5,588 nucleotides of DNA. Origin: Fimbriimonadaceae bacterium (GTDB lineage Bacteria; Armatimonadota; Fimbriimonadia; Fimbriimonadales; Fimbriimonadaceae). Below are positions 1 through 5,588 of the stretch, piece after piece. Position 1 is the first letter of the stretch; each line of letters opens with the position of its first letter. The notes beneath the pieces were generated by a model. That model had not been told where the DNA came from, did no database searches, and saw only the letters and a list, made by a program, of their open reading frames with translations. Both the position numbers and the translations under genes were made by a program. Where the stretch lies: assembly GCA_014380605.1 (NCBI GenBank), contig JACMJO010000132.1, positions 1 to 5,588 of the forward strand. Direction: 5' to 3'.

Positions 1-2049
1 ATCATCGGCGACATCCACGGGTGCTTCGAGGAGCTATCTTCACTGCTGTCCACGCTCGGCTACAGGGTGGAGGAGCAGGCGCCAGAGTCCCTTGAGGAAG
101 GTGCGAGCACTCGGCATTGGGAATCCATGCAGTGGTTTCAAGTTGAGTGCCCGGAGAATCGACGAGTGGTGTTCCTGGGCGACCTCGTGGACAGAGGACC
201 GGACTCGGTTCGCGTTCTGAAGCTGGCGATGTCGATGGTAGCGGCGGGTCAAGCCTTATGCGTTCCCGGAAATCACGACGACAAGCTTCTGAGGAAGCTA
301 TCCGGCAAAGACGTCCGGCTAACCCACGGGCTTGCGGAGACTTGGGAGCAGCTGCTAGCTGAGCCAGAGGAGTTCCGTCAGCAGGTTGGCAAGTTCCTCC
401 GAACCCTCATCGGCCACTACTGGCTGGATGGCGGCAATTTGGCAGTGGCCCATGCGGGCATGAAGGACGAGATGCAGGGCCGCTCATCGGGCCAGGCACG
501 GAGCTTTGGCCTCTATGGCGAGACAACTGGCGAAACGGACGAATTTGGTTTGCCAATCCGCTACAACTGGGCCGCCGAGTATCGGGGCAAGGCTCATGTG
601 GTCTATGGGCACACGCCGGTCCCAGAGGCCGAGTGGCTCAATCGGACGATCAACATCGATACCGGGTGCGTGTTCGGCGGCAAGCTGACCGCCCTTCGCT
701 ACCCCGAAAAGGAGTTGGTAAGCGTTCCTGCGCTCCGAACTTACGCCGAACCTCGAAAGCCGTTTCTCGATGCGCCAAACCTGGCCGCCCAGCATGAGGC
801 GGACGACCTTCTGGTTTTGGAAGACGTGCTTGGGCGTCGGGCAATTCACACGGAGTTGAAAGGCAATATCACGGTACGCGAGGAGAATGCGACCGCGGCA
901 TTGGAAGTCATGAGCCGCTTCGCTACCAATCCGAAATGGCTGACCTATCTGCCTCCCACGATGTCGCCGTGCGAAACCTCGACCGACGGGAACTACCTAG
1001 AGCACCCAGACCAGGCATTCGCCTACTTCACCAGTCAGGGAATCGAGCAGGTTATTTGCGAAGAGAAGCACATGGGCTCGCGGGCGGTGGTTGTAGTTTG
1101 TCGGGATGTGGAAACGACAATTCGGCGTTTTGGGGTTGCAGGGGAAGGTCGTGGCGTAATCTACACGCGTACTGGGCGACGGTTCTACGAGTCGGATGAG
1201 CTTGAGTCAGGGATGCTAGAAGCTGTCTCCAATGCTTTTGGACAAGGACTTTGGGACGAGTTGGAGACGGATTGGGCGATTCTCGACTGCGAGCTGATGC
1301 CTTGGTCGGCAAAGGCACAGGAGTTGATTCGAAGGCAATATGCCGCGGTTGGCTGTGCCGCGAATCATGCCCTCAGGTTCGCGACGAATCGGCTGGCCCA
1401 GGCGGCAGGCCGCGACATCGAGGGCGTTGCCGATCTTGTCGATGCCTTTGCGAGGAAGTCGGATCTGGCCGGCAAGTTCGTCGCCTCCTATCGGAAGTAT
1501 TGCTGGCCGGTCGAATCGTTGGCGGATTACAAGCTGGCTCCCTTCCATCTTCTTGCGACCGAGGGCAAGGTGCATACCGACCGGGACCACGTCTGGCACA
1601 TGGAGATCGCGAGTCAGTTGGCGGATGCAGATTCGACCGGAGTTGTCATGCGGACCAACCATCGGACAGTTGATCTCGGCGACGCGGCCGATGTGGGTCG
1701 GGCTGTTGATTGGTGGATCGAGATGACCTGCCAAGGCGGCGAGGGCATGGTGGTCAAGCCATCAATCTTCATCGCTCGAGGATCGAAGGGGCTACTGCAA
1801 CCTGCGATCAAGTGTCGCGGACCCGAGTATCTGCGGATCATCTACGGGCCTGAGTACTCGGAACCAGCGAACCTTGCTAGATTGCGCAAACGTGGCTTGG
1901 CAAGGAAGCGAAGCCTGGCGCTAGCCGAGTTTGCCTTGGGAATCGAGGGCCTGACGCGGATTGTGAATCGAGAGCCGTTGAGGCGGGTTCATGAATGCGC
2001 GTTCGGGGTCTTGGCGATGGAAAGCGAACCCGTCGACCCAAGGCTATAA
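1..2049 (+). CDS. pnkp: Polynucleotide kinase-phosphatase-ligase Pnkp, 5'-truncated (phosphatase and ligase domains)
   Basis: This is the C-terminal 682 residues of bacterial Pnkp, an RNA end-healing and sealing enzyme; the reading frame is open from base 1 and stops at TAA 2047-2049. Residues 1-225 are a calcineurin-like metallophosphoesterase that removes 2',3'-cyclic phosphate or 3'-phosphate ends: GDIHG at 3-7, GDLVDRGPDS at 60-69, GNHD at 90-93, His151 in VAHAG, YGHTP at 202-206, and Asp220 before TGC. Spacing of the later motifs matches the Clostridium thermocellum enzyme as I recall it (D233, N263, H323, H376, D392). Residues about 300-682 are the adenylyltransferase/ligase domain: motif I KHMG with nucleophile Lys356, ILDCE with Glu431, EGMVVKP at 581-587, and PAIKCRG at 601-607. 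The C-terminal helical module ends in the family-like tail SEPVDPRL. The missing N-terminus should be a P-loop 5'-kinase of about 170-180 residues. The usual partner is Hen1, not visible here. Family assignment is very secure; activity is inferred from intact motifs. Confidence 0.96.
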   Translation: MIGDIHGCFEELSSLLSTLGYRVEEQAPESLEEGASTRHWESMQWFQVECPENRRVVFLGDLVDRGPDSVRVLKLAMSMVAAGQALCVPGNHDDKLLRKLSGKDVRLTHGLAETWEQLLAEPEEFRQQVGKFLRTLIGHYWLDGGNLAVAHAGMKDEMQGRSSGQARSFGLYGETTGETDEFGLPIRYNWAAEYRGKAHVVYGHTPVPEAEWLNRTINIDTGCVFGGKLTALRYPEKELVSVPALRTYAEPRKPFLDAPNLAAQHEADDLLVLEDVLGRRAIHTELKGNITVREENATAALEVMSRFATNPKWLTYLPPTMSPCETSTDGNYLEHPDQAFAYFTSQGIEQVICEEKHMGSRAVVVVCRDVETTIRRFGVAGEGRGVIYTRTGRRFYESDELESGMLEAVSNAFGQGLWDELETDWAILDCELMPWSAKAQELIRRQYAAVGCAANHALRFATNRLAQAAGRDIEGVADLVDAFARKSDLAGKFVASYRKYCWPVESLADYKLAPFHLLATEGKVHTDRDHVWHMEIASQLADADSTGVVMRTNHRTVDLGDAADVGRAVDWWIEMTCQGGEGMVVKPSIFIARGSKGLLQPAIKCRGPEYLRIIYGPEYSEPANLARLRKRGLARKRSLALAEFALGIEGLTRIVNREPLRRVHECAFGVLAMESEPVDPRL

Positions 2050-2065
2050 AGTAAACTCCGTTGCC

Positions 2066-3589
2066 GTGATTACCCTGGACAGGTCGCCGCTGACCTTGCC
2101 TCAAATCCTTGCCGTCGCCTACGAATTCGAGCCTGTTTCCGTCTCGGAATCGACCTATGCGCGGGTGGACGAGGCTCGAAGGATTGTCGAGCAAATCTTG
2201 ATCGAGCACCGGGTGGTGTATGGGGTCAATACCGGGTTCGGTCGGCTGTCAGACGTCAAGATTTCCGACGACGAGCTCAAGGATTTGCAGGTCAATCTGG
2301 TGCGAAGTCACTCGGTCGGGGTAGGGGAACCGCTCTCCATCCCGGAGACTCGCGCGATGATGCTTTTGCGGGCGAACGTCCTGGCCCAAGGCTATAGTGG
2401 GGCGCGGCGGGAAGTTTTGGACTTCCTCGTTTCGATGCTGAACGAGCGTATCCACCCTGTGATTCCTTCAAGGGGATCGGTGGGAGCCAGTGGGGACCTA
2501 GCTCCGCTTGCGCATTTGGCCCTCGCGATGATTGGGGAGGGAGAGGTTTGGGACGGGAATGGCGTGGGGCGTGAGGCGTGGGGCGTGGAAACCCAGGATG
2601 GCGGCCCGACGTCCGACGCCTCTTGCCTCACGCCTCTTTCCCTCGAGCCCAAGGAAGGGCTTGCCCTCCTCAACGGGACCCAGGCGATGGGCTCGGTTGG
2701 GTCGTTGGCATTGGCCAGGGGGCTTAGGTGCGTCCATGTCGCGGATATTGCCGGAGCTATGACTTTGGAAGCCCTTATGGGCACCCCAACTGCCTTCGAT
2801 GAGCGCATCCAGCTTGCCCGTCCGCACCCTGGGCAGATTCGTTGTGCGGCGCACCTTAGGGCTTTGCTGGAAGGGAGCGAGATTCGGGAATCCCACCGGG
2901 CGAACGATCCTCGGGTGCAAGACGCCTATTGCCTGCGTTGTATGCCCCAGGTCCATGGCGGCATCCGGGGGGCTTTGGAACATGTTAGGCAAGTTTTGGA
3001 GATCGAATCGGGCTCAGGCACCGACAATCCCCTGGTTTTCACCGACAACGGCGATGTGCTTTCCGGAGGCAACTTCCACGGAGCGCCGCTGGCTTATGCA
3101 TTGGATTACGCCGCCATTGTCCTCACCGACCTGCTTTCGATCTCCGAGCGGAGAATGGATCGGCTAGTTAACCCAGACACAAGCGAGGGCCTTCCTCCCT
3201 TCCTCACCCGACATGCGGGAACGTCGTCTGGGTTCATGATGGCCCACGTCACGGTGGCGGCTCTGCTAAATGAGTGCAAGGTCTTGTCTCATCCTGCGAG
3301 CGTGGACAGCGTTCCCACATCGGGCGGAAAGGAGGACCATGTCTCCATGGGCATGACCTCAGCCTTGAAGCTGCGTCAGATCGTCGAGAATGTCGAGCTT
3401 GGGCTGGCAATCGAGCTGTTGGCGGCGGCGGAGGGCTTGGAGTTTAGGAAGCCATTGCGACCCGGGATTGGGGTTATGAAAGCCTATGAAATCGTACGTT
3501 CTTTGTGCCCTCCCGTCCTCCAGGATCGCCCGTTGTCGAACGACATTGAAGCCATTGCCTCTGCCATTCGCTTCGGGAGACTTGAATAA
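2066..3589 (+). CDS. hutH: Histidine ammonia-lyase (histidase), complete
   Basis: HutH converts L-histidine to trans-urocanate plus ammonia, the first step of histidine degradation, in the cytoplasm. With a GTG start at 2066 the product is 507 residues, close to the roughly 510 usual for the family. The Ala-Ser-Gly triad that cyclises into the MIO electrophile is at 141-143 within GSVGASGDLAPLAHLAL. Other active-site matches are Tyr52 in YGVNTGFG, Asn203 in LLNGTQA, Tyr288 and Arg291 in YCLRCMPQ, and Glu423 in GGKEDHVSMG. GTG is preferred because the protein then begins MITLDRSPLT and the MIO triad falls one residue from its position in Pseudomonas HutH. An in-frame ATG at 1991 would overlap Pnkp by 59 bp and add an unrelated extension. 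No clear Shine-Dalgarno precedes the GTG, and the 16-nt gap after Pnkp suggests co-transcription or translational coupling. The variable stretch at about 157-186 is nine residues longer than in Pseudomonas because of an internal DNA repeat. Histidase rather than phenylalanine ammonia-lyase is favoured by length and by hutU downstream. Confidence 0.96.
   Translation: MITLDRSPLTLPQILAVAYEFEPVSVSESTYARVDEARRIVEQILIEHRVVYGVNTGFGRLSDVKISDDELKDLQVNLVRSHSVGVGEPLSIPETRAMMLLRANVLAQGYSGARREVLDFLVSMLNERIHPVIPSRGSVGASGDLAPLAHLALAMIGEGEVWDGNGVGREAWGVETQDGGPTSDASCLTPLSLEPKEGLALLNGTQAMGSVGSLALARGLRCVHVADIAGAMTLEALMGTPTAFDERIQLARPHPGQIRCAAHLRALLEGSEIRESHRANDPRVQDAYCLRCMPQVHGGIRGALEHVRQVLEIESGSGTDNPLVFTDNGDVLSGGNFHGAPLAYALDYAAIVLTDLLSISERRMDRLVNPDTSEGLPPFLTRHAGTSSGFMMAHVTVAALLNECKVLSHPASVDSVPTSGGKEDHVSMGMTSALKLRQIVENVELGLAIELLAAAEGLEFRKPLRPGIGVMKAYEIVRSLCPPVLQDRPLSNDIEAIASAIRFGRLE
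2561..2641 (+). repeat. GGCGTGR heptamer tandem repeat with a decayed inverted copy, inside hutH
   Basis: Four perfect tandem heptamers GGCGTGR occupy 2561-2567, 2568-2574, 2575-2581 and 2582-2588 (R is G, A, G, G). After a 25-nt centre, 2614-2641 can be read as four heptamers of the complementary type YCACGCC: CGACGCC, TCTTGCC, TCACGCC (exact) and TCTTTCC. The element is therefore an imperfect inverted repeat with 28-nt arms. The longest perfect match between the arms is the 10-mer GGCGTGAGGC at 2568-2577 and its complement GCCTCACGCC at 2625-2634. Total length is 81 bp, a multiple of three, so the hutH frame is kept; the left arm is read as GVGREAWGV. It falls between the GEGEVW and PLSLEPKEG segments of HutH, a stretch that varies in the family. 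Short heptameric repeats of similar style are known in cyanobacteria; I cannot name this family. Confidence 0.8.
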
Positions 3590-3602
3590 GGACGGCATGA
3601 TG

Positions 3603-3635
3603 GTTCTCTTGGTCTTCTGGAGTTGCCGAGAGAAC
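3603..3635. terminator. Hairpin between convergent genes, possible bidirectional terminator
   Basis: GTTCTCTTGG at 3603-3612 pairs with CCGAGAGAAC at 3626-3635, giving a 10-bp stem with one G-T wobble and a 13-nt loop. It lies 13 nt after the hutH stop and 25 nt past the stop of the opposing minus-strand gene, the usual place for a shared terminator. No T-tract follows on either strand, so it is not a canonical Rho-independent terminator; it could equally be an mRNA 3'-end stabiliser. Confidence 0.45.
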
Positions 3636-3660
3636 ATTCTGAGCATCGACCCCAGTTGGA

Positions 3661-4173
3661 TTAAACTCGACGTAGATGGAACTCGCCCGAGTTACTCTCT
3701 CGCTTACCCAACCCGAATAGGAACGACTCGAAGACCACCCATCTTCCCCGAATTTCGCTACTGTTGAGGCTGAGTTCGCCAGTGTAGACAATCGTGTACT
3801 GTGGGGCGTTCTCAGTGGTCGTCTCGAGGTTCGCAGCAGACCAAGTGGACGTCTGGCGGCCCGCATACTCTTTCTCAAAGCGAATGGAAGTGGACTTGAT
3901 CTTTCCATGAAGACGCGAGTTCTCGGGCAACTTCGTAGTCAAAATGGCATCAGGAAACTGAGAAGCGAACAGCTTCCAAGTCGGCAGGTGCTTAGAATCG
4001 GACGGAATGCCACTTATCACCTGCTGGATGGTCTGAGTGAACGACGATCGCTCATCGACCATGGTGCCGGTCAGTTTTTCGCCCGAGACCAGCAAGGTCG
4101 CTCGAATGGGCACCTCAGCATCAGATAGCATGGAGTCGAAGTAAGCACCTATCCACTCACCAACAATTTCCAT
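3661..4173 (-). CDS. Hypothetical protein, 170 residues, probably beta-rich
   Basis: I do not recognise a named family. The frame runs from ATG (complement of 4171-4173) to TAA (complement of 3661-3663). It is judged real because its composition is that of a folded soluble protein, it fills the gap between the hut genes without overlapping either, and it has a ribosome-binding site 9 nt upstream. The protein opens with GEWIGAY (5-11), then alternating strand-like segments including ATLLVSGEKLTGTMVDE (25-41) and YTIVYTGEL (126-134), and closes with IRGRW (141-145) and GEFHLRR (163-169). A G-W-x-G-Y opening and a GxF-x-LRR ending recall small beta-barrel or beta-sandwich proteins of unknown function, which is only an impression. 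There is no signal peptide, membrane segment or cysteine, so it is probably cytoplasmic. GC looks slightly lower than its neighbours (about 52-58% in sampled 60-bp lines). It converges on hutH and diverges from hutU, so it is not in their transcript. Nothing ties it to histidine metabolism. Confidence 0.72.
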   Translation of the reverse strand: MEIVGEWIGAYFDSMLSDAEVPIRATLLVSGEKLTGTMVDERSSFTQTIQQVISGIPSDSKHLPTWKLFASQFPDAILTTKLPENSRLHGKIKSTSIRFEKEYAGRQTSTWSAANLETTTENAPQYTIVYTGELSLNSSEIRGRWVVFESFLFGLGKRESNSGEFHLRRV

Positions 4174-4182
4174 CGACTCATG

Positions 4183-4190
4183 CTACCTTT
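4183..4190 (-). promoter_or_regulatory. Ribosome-binding site of the minus-strand hypothetical gene
   Basis: Read on the minus strand this is AAAGGTAG, ending 9 nt before the ATG at 4173. It is the only recognisable Shine-Dalgarno-like site before a start in the window and supports this start over an out-of-frame ATG 8 nt upstream. Confidence 0.5.
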
Positions 4191-4192
4191 GC

Positions 4193-4202
4193 TACACGTG
4201 TA
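4193..4202. promoter_or_regulatory. Perfect 10-bp palindrome TACACGTGTA, possible operator
   Basis: TACACGTGTA is fully self-complementary and sits 20-29 bp upstream of the minus-strand start, in the divergent spacer. Its location would suit an operator for a dimeric regulator of one or both genes, but a 10-mer palindrome can arise by chance and no second copy is seen in the window. Confidence 0.3.
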
Positions 4203-4238
4203 CTCGAACAAACAACCAAGTGCAATTACTCAGCAGGC

Positions 4239-4268
4239 TTGACGAGAAACTGAAGCCGCACCTTAACA
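4239..4268 (+). promoter_or_regulatory. Weak candidate promoter for hutU
   Basis: TTGACG at 4239-4244 matches five of six consensus -35 bases. Eighteen bases later TTAACA (4263-4268) is only a poor -10 match, and AACAAT at 4265-4270 is a better one at an over-long spacing of 20. Transcription from here would begin about 10 nt before the hutU ATG, giving an almost leaderless message, consistent with the lack of a Shine-Dalgarno site. Confidence 0.22.
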
Positions 4269-4284
4269 ATGCCAAAATAGCCCC

Positions 4285-5588
4285 ATGACGAAATCGCCGA
4301 CGATCGTCCGCGCACCTCGTGGCACCGAACTCTCCTGCAAGGGTTGGCATCAGGAAGCAGCGATGCGGATGCTTATGAACAACCTCGATCCTGAGGTCGC
4401 CGAAGACCCGGAAAATTTGATCGTCTATGGCGGCACCGGCAAGGCGGCGCGAAATTGGGATTGCTACCATGCCATCGTCCGCTCGCTTCAATCGTTGGAG
4501 AACGACGAAACCCTACTCATCCAGTCCGGCAAACCCGTCGGCATCTTCCGAACTCACGAGGAGGCCCCGCGAGTTCTGATCGCCAACTCCAATCTGGTCG
4601 GAAAATGGTCGAACTGGGAGCATTTCCGGGAGCTTGAAAGAAAGGGCCTCATGATGTACGGCCAGATGACGGCGGGGTCCTGGATTTACATCGGTTCTCA
4701 GGGGATTGTGCAAGGGACGTTTGAGACATTCGCCGCCTGTGCGGACCGGCATTTTGGAGGTTCCCTGCAGGGGAAATTGGTGGTCAGCGGCGGAATGGGA
4801 GGCATGGGCGGCGCACAGCCTCTGGCGGCTACCCTCAACGGTGCGGCCTATCTTGGAATCGATGTCGATCCTACGCGGATTGAGAAGCGCCTGAAGTCCG
4901 GGTACTGCGACACAATCGCTTGGTCTTTGGCTGAAGCCTTGAAAATGCTGGAGGGCAGGTCGGCGATCTCGATTGGGCTGGTGGGCAACTGCGCGGATGT
5001 CTTGCCCGAGATGATTCGGCGGGGAATCGTGCCGGACATTTTGACGGATCAAACGTCGGCTCACGACCCGTTGAACGGGTACGTGCCGCACGGCATGTCC
5101 TTATCGGAAGCAGCGGCGCTGCGCGAATCAGACTCCGAAGAGTACGTCCGGCGGTCTAAGCACTCAATGGCAGTTCATGTTCAGGCAATGCTGGACCTGA
5201 AGGCGATGGGCGCGATCACTTTCGACTACGGCAACAACATCCGAGCCTTTGCCCAGGAGGCGGGGTGCTCGAACGCGTTCGACATCAAGGGGTTTGTGCC
5301 GGAGTACATCCGACCTTTCTTCTGCGAAGGCAAGGGCCCATTCCGTTGGGTGGCTCTTTCGGGCGACCCGGAAGATATCTATCGCACTGATAAGCTCGCC
5401 TTGGAGCTATTCCCTGACAACGAAACTCTGAAGAGATGGATGCTGAATGCGGCTCCTAAGATCCAGTTCCAAGGCCTTCCCGCACGAATCTGCTGGCTGG
5501 GCTATGGCGAGCGAGCCAAGATGGGCTTGGCGATCAACGAACTGGTCCGAACCGGCGAAATCAAAGCTCCCATCGTCATCGGCCGCGA
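4285..5588 (+). CDS. hutU: Urocanate hydratase (urocanase), 3'-truncated
   Basis: HutU adds water to urocanate, giving 4-imidazolone-5-propionate, with tightly bound NAD+ as an electrophilic cofactor; it is the second step of histidine degradation, directly after HutH. The ATG at 4285 opens a frame that stays open to the last base, giving 434 codons of an expected 550 or so. Family hallmarks run throughout: RAPRGTELSCKGW near the start, LMNNLDPEVAE, YGGTGKAARNW (48-58), the glycine-rich NAD-binding stretch GGMGGMGGAQP (169-179), QTSAHDP (256-262), FRWVALSGDPEDIYRTD, and GLPARICWLG. Cys403 in the last motif corresponds to the catalytic Cys410 of the Pseudomonas putida enzyme as I recall it. 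The start is firm because a stop lies in frame at 4264-4266 and the N-terminus aligns with the family. No Shine-Dalgarno is visible before the ATG. The gene is separated from hutH by an opposing gene, so it must have its own promoter or a distant one. hutI and hutG or hutF could follow beyond the window. Confidence 0.97.
   Translation, partial: MTKSPTIVRAPRGTELSCKGWHQEAAMRMLMNNLDPEVAEDPENLIVYGGTGKAARNWDCYHAIVRSLQSLENDETLLIQSGKPVGIFRTHEEAPRVLIANSNLVGKWSNWEHFRELERKGLMMYGQMTAGSWIYIGSQGIVQGTFETFAACADRHFGGSLQGKLVVSGGMGGMGGAQPLAATLNGAAYLGIDVDPTRIEKRLKSGYCDTIAWSLAEALKMLEGRSAISIGLVGNCADVLPEMIRRGIVPDILTDQTSAHDPLNGYVPHGMSLSEAAALRESDSEEYVRRSKHSMAVHVQAMLDLKAMGAITFDYGNNIRAFAQEAGCSNAFDIKGFVPEYIRPFFCEGKGPFRWVALSGDPEDIYRTDKLALELFPDNETLKRWMLNAAPKIQFQGLPARICWLGYGERAKMGLAINELVRTGEIKAPIVIGR

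Larger units (their letters stand above)
4174..4284. promoter_or_regulatory. Divergent intergenic spacer between the hypothetical gene and hutU
   Basis: These 111 bp separate two outward-facing starts, so promoters for both genes should lie here. The stretch is visibly more AT-rich than the coding DNA on either side. A stop codon (TAA 4264-4266) in the hutU frame shows that hutU cannot begin further upstream. No strong sigma-70 pair stands out on either strand. No riboswitch-like fold was recognised. Confidence 0.6.

Noticed and set aside
1216..1734. 172-codon minus-strand open frame opposite the Pnkp ligase domain
   Set aside because: The plus strand here carries conserved ligase sequence; the antisense translation shows no recognisable motif.
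1991..2065. Upstream ATG as the hutH start
   Set aside because: It would overlap Pnkp by 59 bp and add 25 residues unlike any HutH N-terminus; GTG at 2066 gives the family's usual start and motif numbering.
2561..2641. CRISPR array or transposon end
   Set aside because: The units are only 7 bp with no spacers, there is no transposase nearby and no flanking target duplication that I can see.
2392..2992. Two overlapping minus-strand open frames (138 and 164 codons) opposite hutH
   Set aside because: Both are antisense to the conserved HutH core and consist of low-complexity Arg/Pro/Ser-rich sequence; no start signal or domain.
3907..4128. 73-codon plus-strand open frame opposite the hypothetical gene
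   Set aside because: The minus-strand reading has a ribosome-binding site, a longer frame and a protein-like composition; the plus-strand reading is Arg/Gln-rich with no start signal.
3590..4284. Toxin-antitoxin or defence module in the gap between the hut genes
   Set aside because: Only one gene is present, and it has no recognisable toxin, DNA-binding, nuclease or nucleotide-binding motif.
4513..5091. 192-codon open frame on the minus strand opposite hutU
   Set aside because: It lies wholly within strongly conserved urocanase sequence, is rich in Arg, Pro and His as expected for an antisense shadow, and resembles no protein family.

Overview
The window is bacterial DNA of moderately high GC (roughly 55-60% by eye). 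It is almost fully coding and carries four genes. Three belong to clearly recognisable families: the C-terminal two thirds of a kinase-phosphatase-ligase RNA repair enzyme (Pnkp), a complete histidine ammonia-lyase (HutH), and the N-terminal three quarters or so of a urocanate hydratase (HutU). The fourth is an unassigned 170-residue protein on the minus strand. Taxonomy cannot be fixed from these genes. Sparse Shine-Dalgarno signals and an unusual G-rich heptamer repeat would fit a little-studied phylum. From memory only, runs of GGCGTGR recall Fimbriimonadales (Armatimonadota), but this is a weak hint.

Layout. Positions 1-2049 (+) hold Pnkp, entered exactly at its phosphatase domain; the N-terminal kinase domain lies upstream of the window. 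hutH follows 16 nt later at 2066-3589 (+), probably on the same transcript. Inside hutH, 2561-2641 is an 81-bp element. Its left part is four perfect tandem GGCGTGR heptamers and its right part is a decayed inverted copy of them. It is translated in frame and makes the protein about nine residues longer than the Pseudomonas enzyme in this region. A 71-bp gap at 3590-3660 contains a 10-bp hairpin between convergent genes. The minus-strand gene occupies 3661-4173. A 111-bp divergent spacer at 4174-4284 separates it from hutU (4285 to the window end, +) and contains a perfect 10-bp palindrome.

How they work together. HutH and HutU catalyse consecutive steps of histidine degradation (L-histidine to urocanate, then to imidazolonepropionate). 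They are usually directly adjacent in an operon; here they are split by an opposing gene, so hutU needs its own promoter. Pnkp belongs to a separate process, end healing and sealing of broken RNA, normally together with the methyltransferase Hen1, which would have to lie outside this window. I see no mobile element, CRISPR array, tRNA or rRNA. I do not see a convincing new multi-gene system. The most unusual items are the repeat domesticated inside hutH, the split hut pair with an orphan gene, and the close Pnkp-hutH linkage.
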